Numbered from the stretch's first letter, positions 37,349 through 46,677 are shown. The stretch is DNA of 64,000 bases from Nitrococcus mobilis Nb-231 (GCF_000153205.1 NZ_CH672427.1:2024541-2088540); one strand, 5' to 3'. Notes: generated by a model from the letters alone, not told the origin. Made by a program: numbers and translations.

Positions 37349-39322
37349 ATGCAAAGGATGAACATCCATTCTCGCCTCATCAGCGCAATTGCCGTAGCAA
37401 TAACAGCGGGGGTACTAGTAAGCCACGGCGTTTGGGAGCTCAGCGTGGCGAGCAAGCCCACCTCCAGCATAGGCGCGCTACTTGAGCTGTTCGTCGCCGT
37501 GGTGCTGGCGGCCTGGTCATGGTACCAGCTGCGTCATACGCAGCATGCTCTTCCCACAACTCGCGTATCCCTTCTGACACTTCCGGCCCCACGTCTGGGT
37601 TTCGCCTGGATCAACGTCAAGGCGCACACGCAACTCGATGAAAATCCCTGCTACCATGCCATGATCCTCGACAGCATGGCCGACGCCGTTTTCATCATCG
37701 ATCATGGTTTTCGGATCCTGGACTGCAACCGAGCCGCCGAGGCCCTGCTCGGTCGAGATAACGCCGAGCTCAAGGGAATCGCTCTGAACCAACTGCTGCG
37801 GGCACAGCAGGTCGATACCCTGCTCAAAGCGATCGATACCACAGTCACGCATACCGGGCGCTGGCAAGGCGAACTCTGCTTTGGCAACAGCCAAGGCATC
37901 TTGACGGAAGCCATTTTCGTGCCGCTAATGGATAGCAGCACCAAGCGACAGGGCACACTGCTTGGCGTGGTACGGGACATCCGCGAGCGCAAGGCGGCCG
38001 AAACCCACCTCGGCTATGCAGCCAATTACGATCCGTTGACCGCACTGCCGAATCGATCGCTCTTCCGCGATCGACTCGATCAAGTCTTAGCCGACGCCAG
38101 TTGGCAGCGGCGACAAATAGCACTGCATCTCATCGATCTGGACAATTTCAAACTGATCAATGAGGGGCTCGGTCACGCGCAGGGCGATCAAGTTCTGCAG
38201 AGAATCGCACAGCGGCTCGGCGCGGCGGTGCATCGGAGTGATACCCTGGCCAGGGTCGGGGGCGACAAGTTCGCCCTCATACAAACGAGCCTGCACCGCG
38301 TCGAGCAGTCCGCTTTCCGCGCCCAACACCTACTGGATGTAGTCGAACCAACCCTGACCATAGCGGGTGAACGCGAGCTCAACGTCACCGCCAGCATCGG
38401 CATAGCCCTATACCCCGAGAACGGGCTCGCTACCGAGGAACTCACTCACAATGCCGAGCTCGCTCTCTCCCGCGCCAAGCTGGAGGGGCGTAATGCTTAT
38501 TGCTTCTTCGTCCGCGGCATGGAAGAGGAAATGCGGGTGCGCTGCGCGCTCGAGCACGATTTGGGGCAGGCCTTAACGCACGATGAATTTCTGTTCCACT
38601 ACCAGCCTCAGGTGGAACTGACGACTGGACGCGTAATCGGCTGCGAGGCATTGATTCGCTGGCACCACCCAAAGTATGGCCTGCTCTATCCGAGCCGATT
38701 CATCTCCATGGCGGAAGAGAGCGGCGCCATCATCCCTCTCGGCGAGTGGAGCTTGCGAGAAGTTTGCCGGCAACTCAAAGTCTGGCAACGGGAAGGGCTG
38801 CCGATCGGGCACATCGCCGTGAACCTTTCCGCCGTGCAGTTCCGCTACCCGGAGTTCGCCTCCCTAGTCGATCAGGTCTTGCGAGATGCCTCAGTCGACC
38901 CCGCCTGCCTGGAGCTCGAGGTCACCGAGTCGCTCGCCATGGAGAACCCCGAGCTAGCGGCTAGCCTTGTCGCTCAGCTCAAGCGGCTGGGCGTGAAACT
39001 GGCAATCGACGATTTCGGCGCCGGTTATTCATCACTGGGCTACCTGAAACGCTTCCCCGTACAAATGCTCAAGATCGACCGCTCCCTCATCGACGAGCTT
39101 GCTACCAACGGCTGCGACGCCGCGATAACTATAGCCGTCATCGAACTGGGCCATAGCCTCGACATGCACGTGCTGGCCGAGGGCATCGAGACCCGGGAGC
39201 AACTTGATTTTCTGCGCCGCCATCACTGCGATTTCGGCCAGGGCACCTCCTTTGCGGCCGCGATGCCGGCCGGCGAATTCGCGGCCTGCGTAAGGCGGTT
39301 CGCCGTAGGCGATCCGCTCTGA
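37349..39322 (+). CDS. PAS-GGDEF-EAL cyclic-di-GMP protein with degenerate GGDEF
   Basis: A 657-residue protein with two N-terminal hydrophobic segments (residues ~8-30 and ~42-60), a PAS domain (ILDSMADAVFIIDHGFRILD) and a GGDEF domain from YDPLTALPNRSLFRDRL, whose signature is changed to VGGDKFALI. A complete EAL domain follows with GCEALIRWHHPKYGL, VNLSAVQFRYPE, LEVTESLAMENPELA, IDDFGAGYSSLGYLKRFPVQ and HVLAEGIETREQL. The Glu to Lys change at the metal/catalytic site should abolish cyclase activity, while the EAL residues look intact. So it is probably a membrane phosphodiesterase, perhaps regulated by GTP at the dead GGDEF domain. It stands alone. Confidence 0.92.
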   Translation: MQRMNIHSRLISAIAVAITAGVLVSHGVWELSVASKPTSSIGALLELFVAVVLAAWSWYQLRHTQHALPTTRVSLLTLPAPRLGFAWINVKAHTQLDENPCYHAMILDSMADAVFIIDHGFRILDCNRAAEALLGRDNAELKGIALNQLLRAQQVDTLLKAIDTTVTHTGRWQGELCFGNSQGILTEAIFVPLMDSSTKRQGTLLGVVRDIRERKAAETHLGYAANYDPLTALPNRSLFRDRLDQVLADASWQRRQIALHLIDLDNFKLINEGLGHAQGDQVLQRIAQRLGAAVHRSDTLARVGGDKFALIQTSLHRVEQSAFRAQHLLDVVEPTLTIAGERELNVTASIGIALYPENGLATEELTHNAELALSRAKLEGRNAYCFFVRGMEEEMRVRCALEHDLGQALTHDEFLFHYQPQVELTTGRVIGCEALIRWHHPKYGLLYPSRFISMAEESGAIIPLGEWSLREVCRQLKVWQREGLPIGHIAVNLSAVQFRYPEFASLVDQVLRDASVDPACLELEVTESLAMENPELAASLVAQLKRLGVKLAIDDFGAGYSSLGYLKRFPVQMLKIDRSLIDELATNGCDAAITIAVIELGHSLDMHVLAEGIETREQLDFLRRHHCDFGQGTSFAAAMPAGEFAACVRRFAVGDPL

Positions 39323-39431
39323 GCGCTGCCACCCAAAAGCGGTCGCCTACCCGTTCGAGCAGGGAAAATTAAGCTACGATTCATCGATGCCTCGTAGGCT
39401 TGTAGCCGACGACCGGCGTGGAAAAAAGCTT

Positions 39432-40058
39432 ATGTCGCATGATAATCAAGTCAAAGTGTGGGATCCGGTGGTGCGGGTTTTTTACTGGACCCTGGTGGTC
39501 GCCTTTTTTGCGGCCTATTTCATCACCGACGACGACTTTCTGTGGCTGCATTCCTGGGCCGGCTATCTGATCCTCGCGCTGGTCGCGCTGCGGATCATCT
39601 GGGGCTTCGTTGGCACCCGCCATGCCCGGTTTGCGAACTTCGTTACTGAGCCATCGGAGTCGTTACGCTACTTATCGGAGGAAATCACGGGCCGGGCCAG
39701 CCGTTACCTCGGTCATAACCCCGCCGGGGCGGCGATGGTCATTGCCATCCTCGTGTTTCTCTTACTGGCTACGCTGTCGGGAATCGTTTTATATGCCGCC
39801 GACGACGGCACCGGGCCGTTGGCAGGTTGGATCGCGAAATCCGAAACTCTCGCAGCCCCCCTGGAGGACATCCATGAGTTATTCGCCAATTTGACCTTGG
39901 CGCTGGTCATCGTGCATACCGGCGGGGTTCTATTGAGCAGCGTGACCCACCGTGAAAACCTGATGGCCTTGATGTTCCATGGCTACAAGCGGCGTGAGGA
40001 TGCGCCAGGGAGTCCTAGCGCAGAGGTTCAAGGAGAAGATGTTCGCGGTGATGCGTAA
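39432..40058 (+). CDS. Cytochrome b561-family membrane protein
   Basis: A 208-residue protein starting MSHDNQVKVWDPVVRVFYWT, the usual opening of di-haem cytochrome b561 (Ni,Fe-hydrogenase b-subunit-like) proteins. There are four membrane helices with histidines placed for haem ligation: LHSWAGYLILALVALRIIWG, and VIVHTGGVLLSSVTH near the end. It would shuttle electrons between quinol or periplasmic donors and haem proteins. The chosen start gives the conserved N-terminus; an upstream in-frame start would add 15 atypical residues. It overlaps the PepSY gene by 20 nt and begins a five-gene group with a two-component system. Confidence 0.85.
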   Translation: MSHDNQVKVWDPVVRVFYWTLVVAFFAAYFITDDDFLWLHSWAGYLILALVALRIIWGFVGTRHARFANFVTEPSESLRYLSEEITGRASRYLGHNPAGAAMVIAILVFLLLATLSGIVLYAADDGTGPLAGWIAKSETLAAPLEDIHELFANLTLALVIVHTGGVLLSSVTHRENLMALMFHGYKRREDAPGSPSAEVQGEDVRGDA

Positions 40059-40347
40059 CCGTTTCACAGGGCTTGCGCTCCTATTATTGGGTTCGCTGAC
40101 GCACGCCGAGGAGCTGGATCAGGACGACGCCCGGCGTCTGCTGGAGGCCGGAGCAATCCGGCCTCTGAGCGTTATTCTGCAGACTGCCCAGGCTACGCGC
40201 CCCGGCCGCGTACTCGAGGTGGAGCTGGAGCGCGAGTCCGGGCAAGTCATCTACGAGGTGGAGGTAATCGACCGGCGCGGCCGCATCTGGGAGCTGCACA
40301 TCGACGCGGCCACCGGCCGGCTACTCCGCACGGAGCGCGAGAAGTGA
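40039..40347 (+). CDS. PepSY-domain periplasmic protein
   Basis: A 102-residue protein with a signal peptide (RNRFTGLALLLLGSLTHAEE) and a PepSY domain: DDARRLLEAGAIRPLSVILQ, RVLEVELERESGQVIYEVEV, IWELHIDAATGRLL. PepSY proteins often sit beside PhoPQ-like systems and cytochrome b561 and may inhibit peptidases or sense envelope stress. The start at 40039 follows AAGGAG closely; the ATG at 40051 is an alternative. It is followed 1 nt later by the response regulator. Confidence 0.85.
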   Translation: MFAVMRNRFTGLALLLLGSLTHAEELDQDDARRLLEAGAIRPLSVILQTAQATRPGRVLEVELERESGQVIYEVEVIDRRGRIWELHIDAATGRLLRTEREK

Positions 40348-40348
40348 C

Positions 40349-41023
40349 ATGCTGATCCTGGTCGTGGAAGATGATTACGTGCTGGCTGAAGGTTTGCGAC
40401 GGGACCTGAAGCGGGCCGGATTCGCGGTCGATCTGACCGGCAGCGCCGTGGATGCCGCGCATCTTGGCCGCGAAGCGCTCTACGATCTGATCGTGCTCGA
40501 TCTCGGCCTGCCGGACGGCGCCGGCTTGGAGATGCTGCGCGGCTGGCGCGCGGCGGGCAATCCGATTCCCGTGCTCATCCTGACTGCACGGGATGCTTGG
40601 TATGAGCGGGTAGACGGCTTCAAAGCCGGTGCCGATGACTACCTAGGCAAGCCTTTTCATACTGAGGAACTGCTCGCTCGAGTGGGTGCATTGCTACGGC
40701 GGGCACACCGACAACAGCCCAGCGGACCGCTGCAAAGCGCCGGACTCGTGCTGGACGAGGAGGAGCAAAAGGTAATCCTTCCCGATCAGCAGCCGGTCCG
40801 GCTTACGGCAACGGAGTTTCGCCTGCTGCGCTATTTCATGCTCAATCCGCAGCGCCTGCTGTCGAAAGCACGGCTGACTGAACATGTTTACGCCGAGGAT
40901 GGCGACCCGGACAGTAATGTGCTCGAGGTCTATGTCAATCGTCTGCGCCGTAAGCTCGGTTCGGATTATATCGAGACCCGCCGTGGCCAAGGTTATCGGT
41001 TCCGTGACCCAACCGCGGCATAG
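40349..41023 (+). CDS. OmpR/PhoP-family response regulator
   Basis: A 224-residue regulator. The receiver has ILVVEDDYVLAEGLRRDLKR, the phospho-Asp in DLIVLDLGLPDGAGLEML, and the Lys in DDYLGKPFHTEELLAR. The winged-helix output domain has LTATEFRLLRYFMLNPQRLL, SKARLTEHVYAED, SNVLEVYVNRLRRKLG and IETRRGQGYRF. It is coupled to the kinase gene 11 nt downstream. By analogy with PhoP/QseB-type pairs beside PepSY proteins, it probably answers to envelope, metal-cation or redox stress; the signal is not shown. Confidence 0.93.
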   Translation: MLILVVEDDYVLAEGLRRDLKRAGFAVDLTGSAVDAAHLGREALYDLIVLDLGLPDGAGLEMLRGWRAAGNPIPVLILTARDAWYERVDGFKAGADDYLGKPFHTEELLARVGALLRRAHRQQPSGPLQSAGLVLDEEEQKVILPDQQPVRLTATEFRLLRYFMLNPQRLLSKARLTEHVYAEDGDPDSNVLEVYVNRLRRKLGSDYIETRRGQGYRFRDPTAA

Positions 41024-41034
41024 AGCCCAGAGGT

Positions 41035-42384
41035 ATGAGTATGAGCGCGCCGCTCAGCCTCGAACGCCGCCTCGCCCGCCTGTTGCTGCTCAGCGTGGCG
41101 AGTCTGCTGCTGGTAGCCGTGCTGGCGACGGGCATCGGGATCGCCCGAATAACCCGAGACTTCGTGGTGACTCGGCTCATGCACGACCGCGACAATCTGA
41201 TCGCCTCTTTACAGAGTGCGCGCTGCGCGCCGAACACCCTGCCGGTCATTTATCAAAAAGTCTACTCCGGTCATTACTATCAAATTGAGCACCCTGGCAA
41301 GCCTACGCTGCGTTCACGCTCGCTCTGGGACGCACGGCTGGCTCTGCCAGGGTTACAAGCAGGGCAAAATTGGCGGGGCTTTCTAGCGGGTCCAGACGAC
41401 CAATATCTGCTGGTCTTGGTGACTGGAGTACTACAAGGCGGCGCCACGGTCCAAGTTGCGGTAGGCGAGGACGTCTCAGCGTTACGCAACACCCTCTTTG
41501 TAATCTACGGCGGCACCCTGGCAGCCGGAATTCTGCTCGCCTTAGGGCTTTGGCTATTGCAACGGCGGCTGCTGCGCAGTCTGCTGAACCCCTTATTCGA
41601 AGCCCGCGCTGACCTGACGCGCCTAGAATGTGGCGAGCTCACGCAACTTCCACAGGCGGGAATACCCATAGAGATTTTGCCGTTGGTCAACCACATCAAT
41701 CGCCTGCTGGAAATCATGGGTCGGCGCCTGGCGCGCTCCCGAAGTGCGATCGGCGATCTCGCCCATGCGCTCAAAACGCCGCTGGCGGCTCTGGCGCAGC
41801 TAGAAGGCGAGCCTGCTATACGCCGCGATCCGCAGACGGCCGAGCAGCTGCGGCAGCATGTACAGCGACTGGACATGCTCATCGATTCCCAACTACGTCG
41901 TGCCCGCTTCGGTGGTGGCGGGGCTCCGGGAGTGAGCGTGCCGTTGCGGGAACAAATTGACGATCTCATCGCCACACTCCACCGTATCTACCGGGACAAA
42001 CCTATCCAATGCACCGTCTCGGTAGCGCAATCCACGCGCTTCCCCGGGGATCGCGAGGATTTACTCAAGCTGCTGGGCGTGATCCTGGACAATGCCTTTA
42101 AATGGGCACGGGGGTACATCGCCATCCGCGCTGAACCCGGCCCCCCGTTGCAGATCTGGATCGCCGATGACGGGCCAGGTATCGCCGCGGAGGACGTCAC
42201 CCGACTGGCCCGCCGTGGCCAGCGGCTGGATGAGTCCGCCCCCGGCAATGGTCTGGGGCTGGCGATCGCCAACGACATCGTTGCGCAATACGGAGGCCGC
42301 CTCGACATTACCCCACAGGGGTGTCTTGGCGGCCTCACGGTCTGTATCACGCTCCCTCGCGAAGCTCAGAGTCTAGCCGATTAG
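41035..42384 (+). CDS. Sensor histidine kinase (PhoQ/QseC-like)
   Basis: A 449-residue kinase with two membrane helices (residues ~16-40 and ~158-178) around a ~115-residue periplasmic sensor. A HAMP-like linker is followed by the H-box SRSAIGDLAHALKTPLAALA, N-box GVILDNAFKWARGYI, and G-boxes IWIADDGPGIA and GNGLGLAIANDIVAQYGGRL. The H-box with His-Ala-Leu-Lys-Thr-Pro is that of PhoQ-type kinases. Its stop overlaps the end of the convergent PepSY gene by 4 nt. Confidence 0.92.
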   Translation: MSMSAPLSLERRLARLLLLSVASLLLVAVLATGIGIARITRDFVVTRLMHDRDNLIASLQSARCAPNTLPVIYQKVYSGHYYQIEHPGKPTLRSRSLWDARLALPGLQAGQNWRGFLAGPDDQYLLVLVTGVLQGGATVQVAVGEDVSALRNTLFVIYGGTLAAGILLALGLWLLQRRLLRSLLNPLFEARADLTRLECGELTQLPQAGIPIEILPLVNHINRLLEIMGRRLARSRSAIGDLAHALKTPLAALAQLEGEPAIRRDPQTAEQLRQHVQRLDMLIDSQLRRARFGGGGAPGVSVPLREQIDDLIATLHRIYRDKPIQCTVSVAQSTRFPGDREDLLKLLGVILDNAFKWARGYIAIRAEPGPPLQIWIADDGPGIAAEDVTRLARRGQRLDESAPGNGLGLAIANDIVAQYGGRLDITPQGCLGGLTVCITLPREAQSLAD

Positions 42385-42722
42385 TCTTTATGAGGATGGC
42401 GTTCATCATGAACTGAAACCTTGTTACCGGCGCGATTAACATCAAACTCGCTCTCCCGGCCATCAACACCAAGAAACTCGACCTCATAGAGACCCTGCTG
42501 GCCGTCATCCTCGCGCTCGATCCCAAGGACTTTACCGCCATGGCGACTTTCAACCTCGTCGATCAATGCCTTGAGATCCGGCGCCTGCTCGAACACCTGA
42601 GCCTGCGCCGCCGGCGTCATGACTTCGTCATGGGTCATCGCGGCGACCAACAGCGTCGCGCCAAACAGCGCCGCAGCGCCCATTAAGGTAGTCAGTATTG
42701 CATTGACTCGTTTCGATATCAT
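42381..42722 (-). CDS. Second PepSY-like exported protein
   Basis: A 113-residue protein with an N-terminal membrane/signal segment (ILTTLMGAAALFGATLLVAA) followed by a PepSY-type fold: FEQAPDLKALIDEVESRHGG, KVLGIEREDDGQQGLYEVEF, DVNRAGNKVSVHDERH. The His/Asp/Lys-rich tail might bind metal. It faces the two-component system from the opposite strand and could be its target or a partner of the first PepSY protein. Confidence 0.75.
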   Translation of the reverse strand: MISKRVNAILTTLMGAAALFGATLLVAAMTHDEVMTPAAQAQVFEQAPDLKALIDEVESRHGGKVLGIEREDDGQQGLYEVEFLGVDGRESEFDVNRAGNKVSVHDERHPHKD

Positions 42723-42932
42723 TAGCGTAATCTCATCGATTGCTTAAACACGGCATCAAGATTAAATGGACGAGCTGAATTCAAACTTAATCGCAGCTTC
42801 TTGGCACGACTGAGTCACCCGAATACACACGATGACTACGCCATAGCGCTGCCAACCCAACTGACAGGCGCTAATATGATCTGATATTGACTTTGAGAAC
42901 GTATCTGGGATCACTCTGCGCTGTTACGCTAT

Positions 42933-44109
42933 GGAGACTCTGAACTATTCCCGGCCACGCCAGTATAATTGCGGCATTGCCACGGACCCAGGCGGAACCG
43001 ATGAAACAAACCACCTTTGCTTCGATGAGTTTTGCGGCCAAGAAGCGGCGCACGCGCCGGGAGAAGTTTCTCGCCGAGAGGGAGCAGGTGGTGCCTTGGG
43101 CAAAACTGGTGGCGCTCATTGAGCCGCACTACCCCAAGGCGGGCCGGCGTGGCCGCCCGCCGATGCCGCTTGAGTCGATGCTGCGTATTTATTTCATGCA
43201 GCAGTGGTACGCGCTCTCCGACCCGGCCATGGAGGATGCGCTCTATGAGATCGAGTCGATGCGCCGCTTCGCCGGGCTTGAGCTCATCGACGACGCGCTG
43301 CCCGACGAGACCACGATTTTGAAGTTTCGCCGCCTGCTGGAGCGCCACGGCCTGACTGCCCAGATGATGAACGTAATCCACGACGTGCTCGCCGAGCGCG
43401 GGGCGCTGCTCAAGGGCGGCACTATGGTCGATGCCACGATTGTGCACGCTCCGGCCTCGACGAAGAACAAGGCGCGCCGGCGCGACCCGCAGATGCACCA
43501 GACGCGGAAGGGCAATCAGTGGTATTTCGGCATGAAGATCCACGTGGGGGCCGATGTCAACAGCGGCCTTGCTCACACGGTTTCGGTGACTGCAGCCAAC
43601 GCCTCGGACATCAGCCAATTGCCGCGCCTGCTGCGCGAGGACGACCGCGCGGTCTTTGGTGATAAGGGCTACGTCGATAACACCCTTAAGCGCGCGGCGC
43701 GCCGGGCGGGTGTCTACTGGGGCGTGTCCTTGAAGGCAAGCTCCAAGCACAAACTCACCGGTGCGAACAAGCGCACCAACCGCAAGCGCTCCTCGGTCCG
43801 TGCCCGGGTGGAGCACATTTTCCGGGTGATCAAGCGCCAATTCGGTTACACCAAGGTGCGCTACAAGGGGCTTGCCAAGAACGCCGCCCAGGTGTTCACG
43901 CTGATCGGCCTGACGAATCTGTATCTGGTGAGGAGGCAACTGATGACGAGCTGACAGGCAAACTGCGCCTGCTTGCTCCGAAAAGGGGTTCAGCGGCGCC
44001 AAACGGCCCCGTAAATCAGCACTCGGCGGCGGGAAACCGAGCATTTTTACCCTTCCTCTCGTCAGAGACGAATGCGTTTGACTTCAGCTCGAATAGTTCA
44101 GACGTTCCC
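42933..44109 (+). mobile_element. IS5-family insertion sequence (1177 bp)
   Basis: Terminal repeats are GGAGACTCTGAACTATTC at 42933-42950 and, reversed, GGGAACGTCTGAACTATTC at 44091-44109; the inner 12 bases are identical. TAT flanks both sides (42930-42932, 44110-44112), a TNA-type 3-bp duplication known in IS5 subgroups. One intact transposase fills most of the element. Confidence 0.88.
43001..43954 (+). CDS. IS5-family transposase, apparently intact
   Basis: A 317-residue DDE transposase. The N-terminal IS5 domain has VALIEPHYPKAGRRGRPPMP and MLRIYFMQQWYALSDPAMED. The catalytic residues are in GGTMVDATIVHAP (Asp), RAVFGDKGYVDN (Asp) and VRARVEHIFRVIKRQFGY (Glu), followed by the family YKGLAKNAAQVFTLIGLTNL end. 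The ATG at 43001 (MKQTTFASMSF) is preferred to an in-frame start 24 nt upstream. No frameshift is seen, so it could be active and could also move the short elements with similar ends elsewhere in the window. Confidence 0.95.
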   Translation: MKQTTFASMSFAAKKRRTRREKFLAEREQVVPWAKLVALIEPHYPKAGRRGRPPMPLESMLRIYFMQQWYALSDPAMEDALYEIESMRRFAGLELIDDALPDETTILKFRRLLERHGLTAQMMNVIHDVLAERGALLKGGTMVDATIVHAPASTKNKARRRDPQMHQTRKGNQWYFGMKIHVGADVNSGLAHTVSVTAANASDISQLPRLLREDDRAVFGDKGYVDNTLKRAARRAGVYWGVSLKASSKHKLTGANKRTNRKRSSVRARVEHIFRVIKRQFGYTKVRYKGLAKNAAQVFTLIGLTNLYLVRRQLMTS

Positions 44110-44189
44110 TATGGAGATGCCGAAATGAAAACGCGCAGCAACTCACGATAAATAAAGTAACGAGGCAACCGTTGCAGCCGACCACAGCA

Positions 44190-45020
44190 ATGAACAGGAT
44201 GAGGATCACGACCCGCGGGACCGGCGCGCTCGTAATGGCTTGCAGTCTCTGGGTGACGGCATGCACCACCTCCCCGACCGGACGCAGCCAGCTCAAGCTG
44301 TTCCCGGAGCAACAAGTGGAGTCGATGGGGACGCAAGCCTATAAGGAAATGAAACAGAAGCAGCCCATCGCCGACGACCCGAGAGTGACGAGCTATGTGC
44401 GCTGCGTGGCCGATGCGATTACGCGAGTCTTGCCGGGGGAACACGGCAAAACCCACTGGGAAGTCACGGTGTTTCGCAGCGATCAGATCAACGCCTTCGC
44501 ATTGCCGGGCGGTAAGATCGGCGTCTACAGCGGCTTGCTCAAAGTGGCGCAGACACCGGGGCAGCTCGCCACGGTGATCGGCCACGAAGTGGGTCATGTA
44601 TTGGCCGGGCACGCCAATGAAAGGCTATCGACCAATGCTGCCACCCAAACCGGCCTGGACTTGCTCTCGATCTTCGTCGGCTCGGGGGGCTTTATAGAGC
44701 AACAGGGCCTGGCGCTGCTCGGCCTGGGCGCTCAGGTGGGTATCATCCTGCCGTTTAGCCGCACGCAGGAAAGCGAGGCCGATGAAATCGGCGCAGAGCT
44801 GATGGCGCAGGCCGGGTTCGATCCGCGGCAAGGCGTCGAATTATGGCAGAATATGAGTAAAGCAGGCGGCGATCAGCCACCGCAGTTCCTCTCCACCCAT
44901 CCATCGCCGTCGAATCGTATCGAGGATTTGCGTGACCACATGCCCCGGGCAATGCGACTCTACGAGCGCGCCCAGTTCGACGGCCGCAATCCGGAGTGCA
45001 CCCGCCCCGCCACCAAGTAG
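44190..45020 (+). CDS. M48-family metalloprotease lipoprotein
   Basis: A 276-residue protein with a lipoprotein signal ending VTAC (Cys25). The peptidase M48 domain begins QQVESMGTQAYKEMKQKQPI. NAFALPGGKIGVYSGLL and the zinc motif TVIGHEVGHVLAGHAN are followed by the third ligand in RTQESEADEIGAELMAQAGF, and the end is FLSTHPSPSNRIEDL. It resembles LoiP/YcaL-type periplasmic proteases that act in outer-membrane quality control. The start is uncertain among 44172 (TTG), 44190 and 44199; none has a strong ribosome site. The insertion sequence ends 80 bp upstream and may have separated it from its promoter. Confidence 0.9.
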   Translation: MNRMRITTRGTGALVMACSLWVTACTTSPTGRSQLKLFPEQQVESMGTQAYKEMKQKQPIADDPRVTSYVRCVADAITRVLPGEHGKTHWEVTVFRSDQINAFALPGGKIGVYSGLLKVAQTPGQLATVIGHEVGHVLAGHANERLSTNAATQTGLDLLSIFVGSGGFIEQQGLALLGLGAQVGIILPFSRTQESEADEIGAELMAQAGFDPRQGVELWQNMSKAGGDQPPQFLSTHPSPSNRIEDLRDHMPRAMRLYERAQFDGRNPECTRPATK

Positions 45021-45238
45021 CTCGAAGACCGATAGGCTGCGCTCATGCAGCCGAGGTGCACTTGCGCCACGACTACGCGCAAGTGAACTCGATTTCGCAA
45101 AATAGCTTTTGCATCTTCATTCCAGCGTAAGTCGAAATGACGGAATTAGGGAACCATTCGAGGTTCTCCGCTAGCCATAGCGAGAGCCCACATCCCGTCC
45201 GGGTTAAGCCAGCCCGGTGACGCTTTGGTAGCGGGCGA

Positions 45239-46111
45239 CTAATCGAAAATCACCGTGCGATTTTCATAGCAAAGTACCTTGCGCTGGATGTGCGCCCAAA
45301 CGGCCCGTGCCAGAACCAGCTTCTCCAGGTCACGCCCTTTGCGGATCAGCTCCTCTACCGGATCACGATGGGTGATGTGCACCACATCCTGCGCGATGAT
45401 TGGGCCGGCATCGAGCTCGGCGGTGGCATAGTGGCTGGTCGCGCCGATGATCTTGACGCCCCGGGCGTGCGCGTTGTGGTAGGGGCGCGCACCTGGGAAA
45501 GCGGGCAGGAAAGAGTGGTGGATATTGATAATGCGATTAGGATAATTGGCGATGAGTTGCGGACCGAGGATCTGCATATAGCGGGCGAGCACGATCAGAT
45601 CGACCCGTTGCGCTCGTAATAACTCAAGTAACCTCTGCTCCTGATGCGCTTTGTTCTCCGGGGTAACCGGCAAGACGTGATAGGGCAAACCGAACTGCTC
45701 CGCCACGTCTCCCAAGTCTTCGTGATTGCTGATGAGCACGGGGATCTCCACACGCCACTCCCCGGATTGCCAGCGTGAGAGCAGGTCATAGAGACAATGA
45801 GGCAGCCTCGAGACCATGATGGCGATACGTGGGACCTCATCTGAAAACGAGAGTGTCCAATGCATTCCGAACCGTTGCCCGATCGCCTCGTCGAATGCCT
45901 TGTCAATCGCCTCGACGGCCACACGAAAACGCGCGAGCTCCCACTCGACACGCATAAAGAATATGCCGCGCCGCTCGTCCACGTGCTGATCGAGATAAAC
46001 GATATTGCCCTCGTTACGGGCGATAAATTCACTGATAGCCGCCACTAACCCCTGCTGATCCGCACAGTGCATGAGCAGAATCGCTGTACGCTCGGTCGCC
46101 ATGCCCGTCAT
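45239..46111 (-). CDS. purU: Formyltetrahydrofolate deformylase
   Basis: A 290-residue enzyme. The ACT domain is at the N-terminus (TAILLMHCADQQGLVAAISE). The formyltransferase fold follows with IPVLISNHEDLGDVAEQFGL and LARYMQILGPQLIANYPNRI, and the catalytic block is INIHHSFLPAFPGARPYHNA with GATSHYATAELDAGPIIAQD. It splits 10-formyl-THF into formate and THF, balancing one-carbon units with GlyA, which is also in this window. Starts at 46111 and 46102 are both possible. It is monocistronic. Confidence 0.95.
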   Translation of the reverse strand: MTGMATERTAILLMHCADQQGLVAAISEFIARNEGNIVYLDQHVDERRGIFFMRVEWELARFRVAVEAIDKAFDEAIGQRFGMHWTLSFSDEVPRIAIMVSRLPHCLYDLLSRWQSGEWRVEIPVLISNHEDLGDVAEQFGLPYHVLPVTPENKAHQEQRLLELLRAQRVDLIVLARYMQILGPQLIANYPNRIINIHHSFLPAFPGARPYHNAHARGVKIIGATSHYATAELDAGPIIAQDVVHITHRDPVEELIRKGRDLEKLVLARAVWAHIQRKVLCYENRTVIFD

Positions 46112-46329
46112 GATGCCCCCCCAGTGCGTGCCCGCGTATAGAAAACATTAGCGGTTTATATCGGAGCGGGCATCGAGCCCGACCAGCTTATCGAGGTGAG
46201 CCGCATCGAGTTGCCAAGTGCATCGCAATAGCGCTCTGCGGGCAAGCCATCGCGAGTGTTGCAATAAATTAACACTACCCCGCGGGCCTCCGTGCGCGGC
46301 ATTATCCACATACCGGCTGACGAAACGCT

Positions 46330-46677
46330 CTAAGGCTCCTGCGACAGCCGTAGAGCCTCCTCGCGGCTATAGAAACGCCCCCCGTAGAGAAATCCGGCAA
46401 TCAATCCAGGCTTGGCTTCCAGCACGTGGCCGGCCTCATCGCGACTGACCACCAGCTCGTCCGGCAGTCCTTCGAGGCAGTGCACCGCAGCCAAGCGTCC
46501 ATCGGCTTGACATGAGGGATAAACAATATTCGTATCAGGATCCAGAAAAGCCGGGCGGAAGCCGTCCGAGCGGTTGCCCTCACTGACGGCTTTCGTTCCT
46601 TGATAGCGCCGGTTGTCCTGCAACAGACGAACAAGACTCAAGGGATAGATGCGGCCTGCGTCTGATCTCACACTCAT
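46330..46677 (-). CDS. Conserved hypothetical protein
   Basis: A 115-residue soluble protein starting MSVRSDAGRIYPLSLVRLLQ, without signal peptide or membrane segment. I do not recognise the family. It has a pattern DPDTNIVYPSCQADGRLAAV, then VHCLEGLPDELVVSRDEAGH, with two cysteines. The ATG has GGGAG 7 nt upstream, and codon use matches the genome, which supports a real gene. It lies between purU and ettA, with gaps on both sides. Confidence 0.6.
   Translation of the reverse strand: MSVRSDAGRIYPLSLVRLLQDNRRYQGTKAVSEGNRSDGFRPAFLDPDTNIVYPSCQADGRLAAVHCLEGLPDELVVSRDEAGHVLEAKPGLIAGFLYGGRFYSREEALRLSQEP

Noticed and set aside
42929-44044. 371-codon open frame on the minus strand across the IS5 element
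   Set aside because: It is antisense to an intact DDE transposase with all catalytic motifs; the frame is an effect of high GC.
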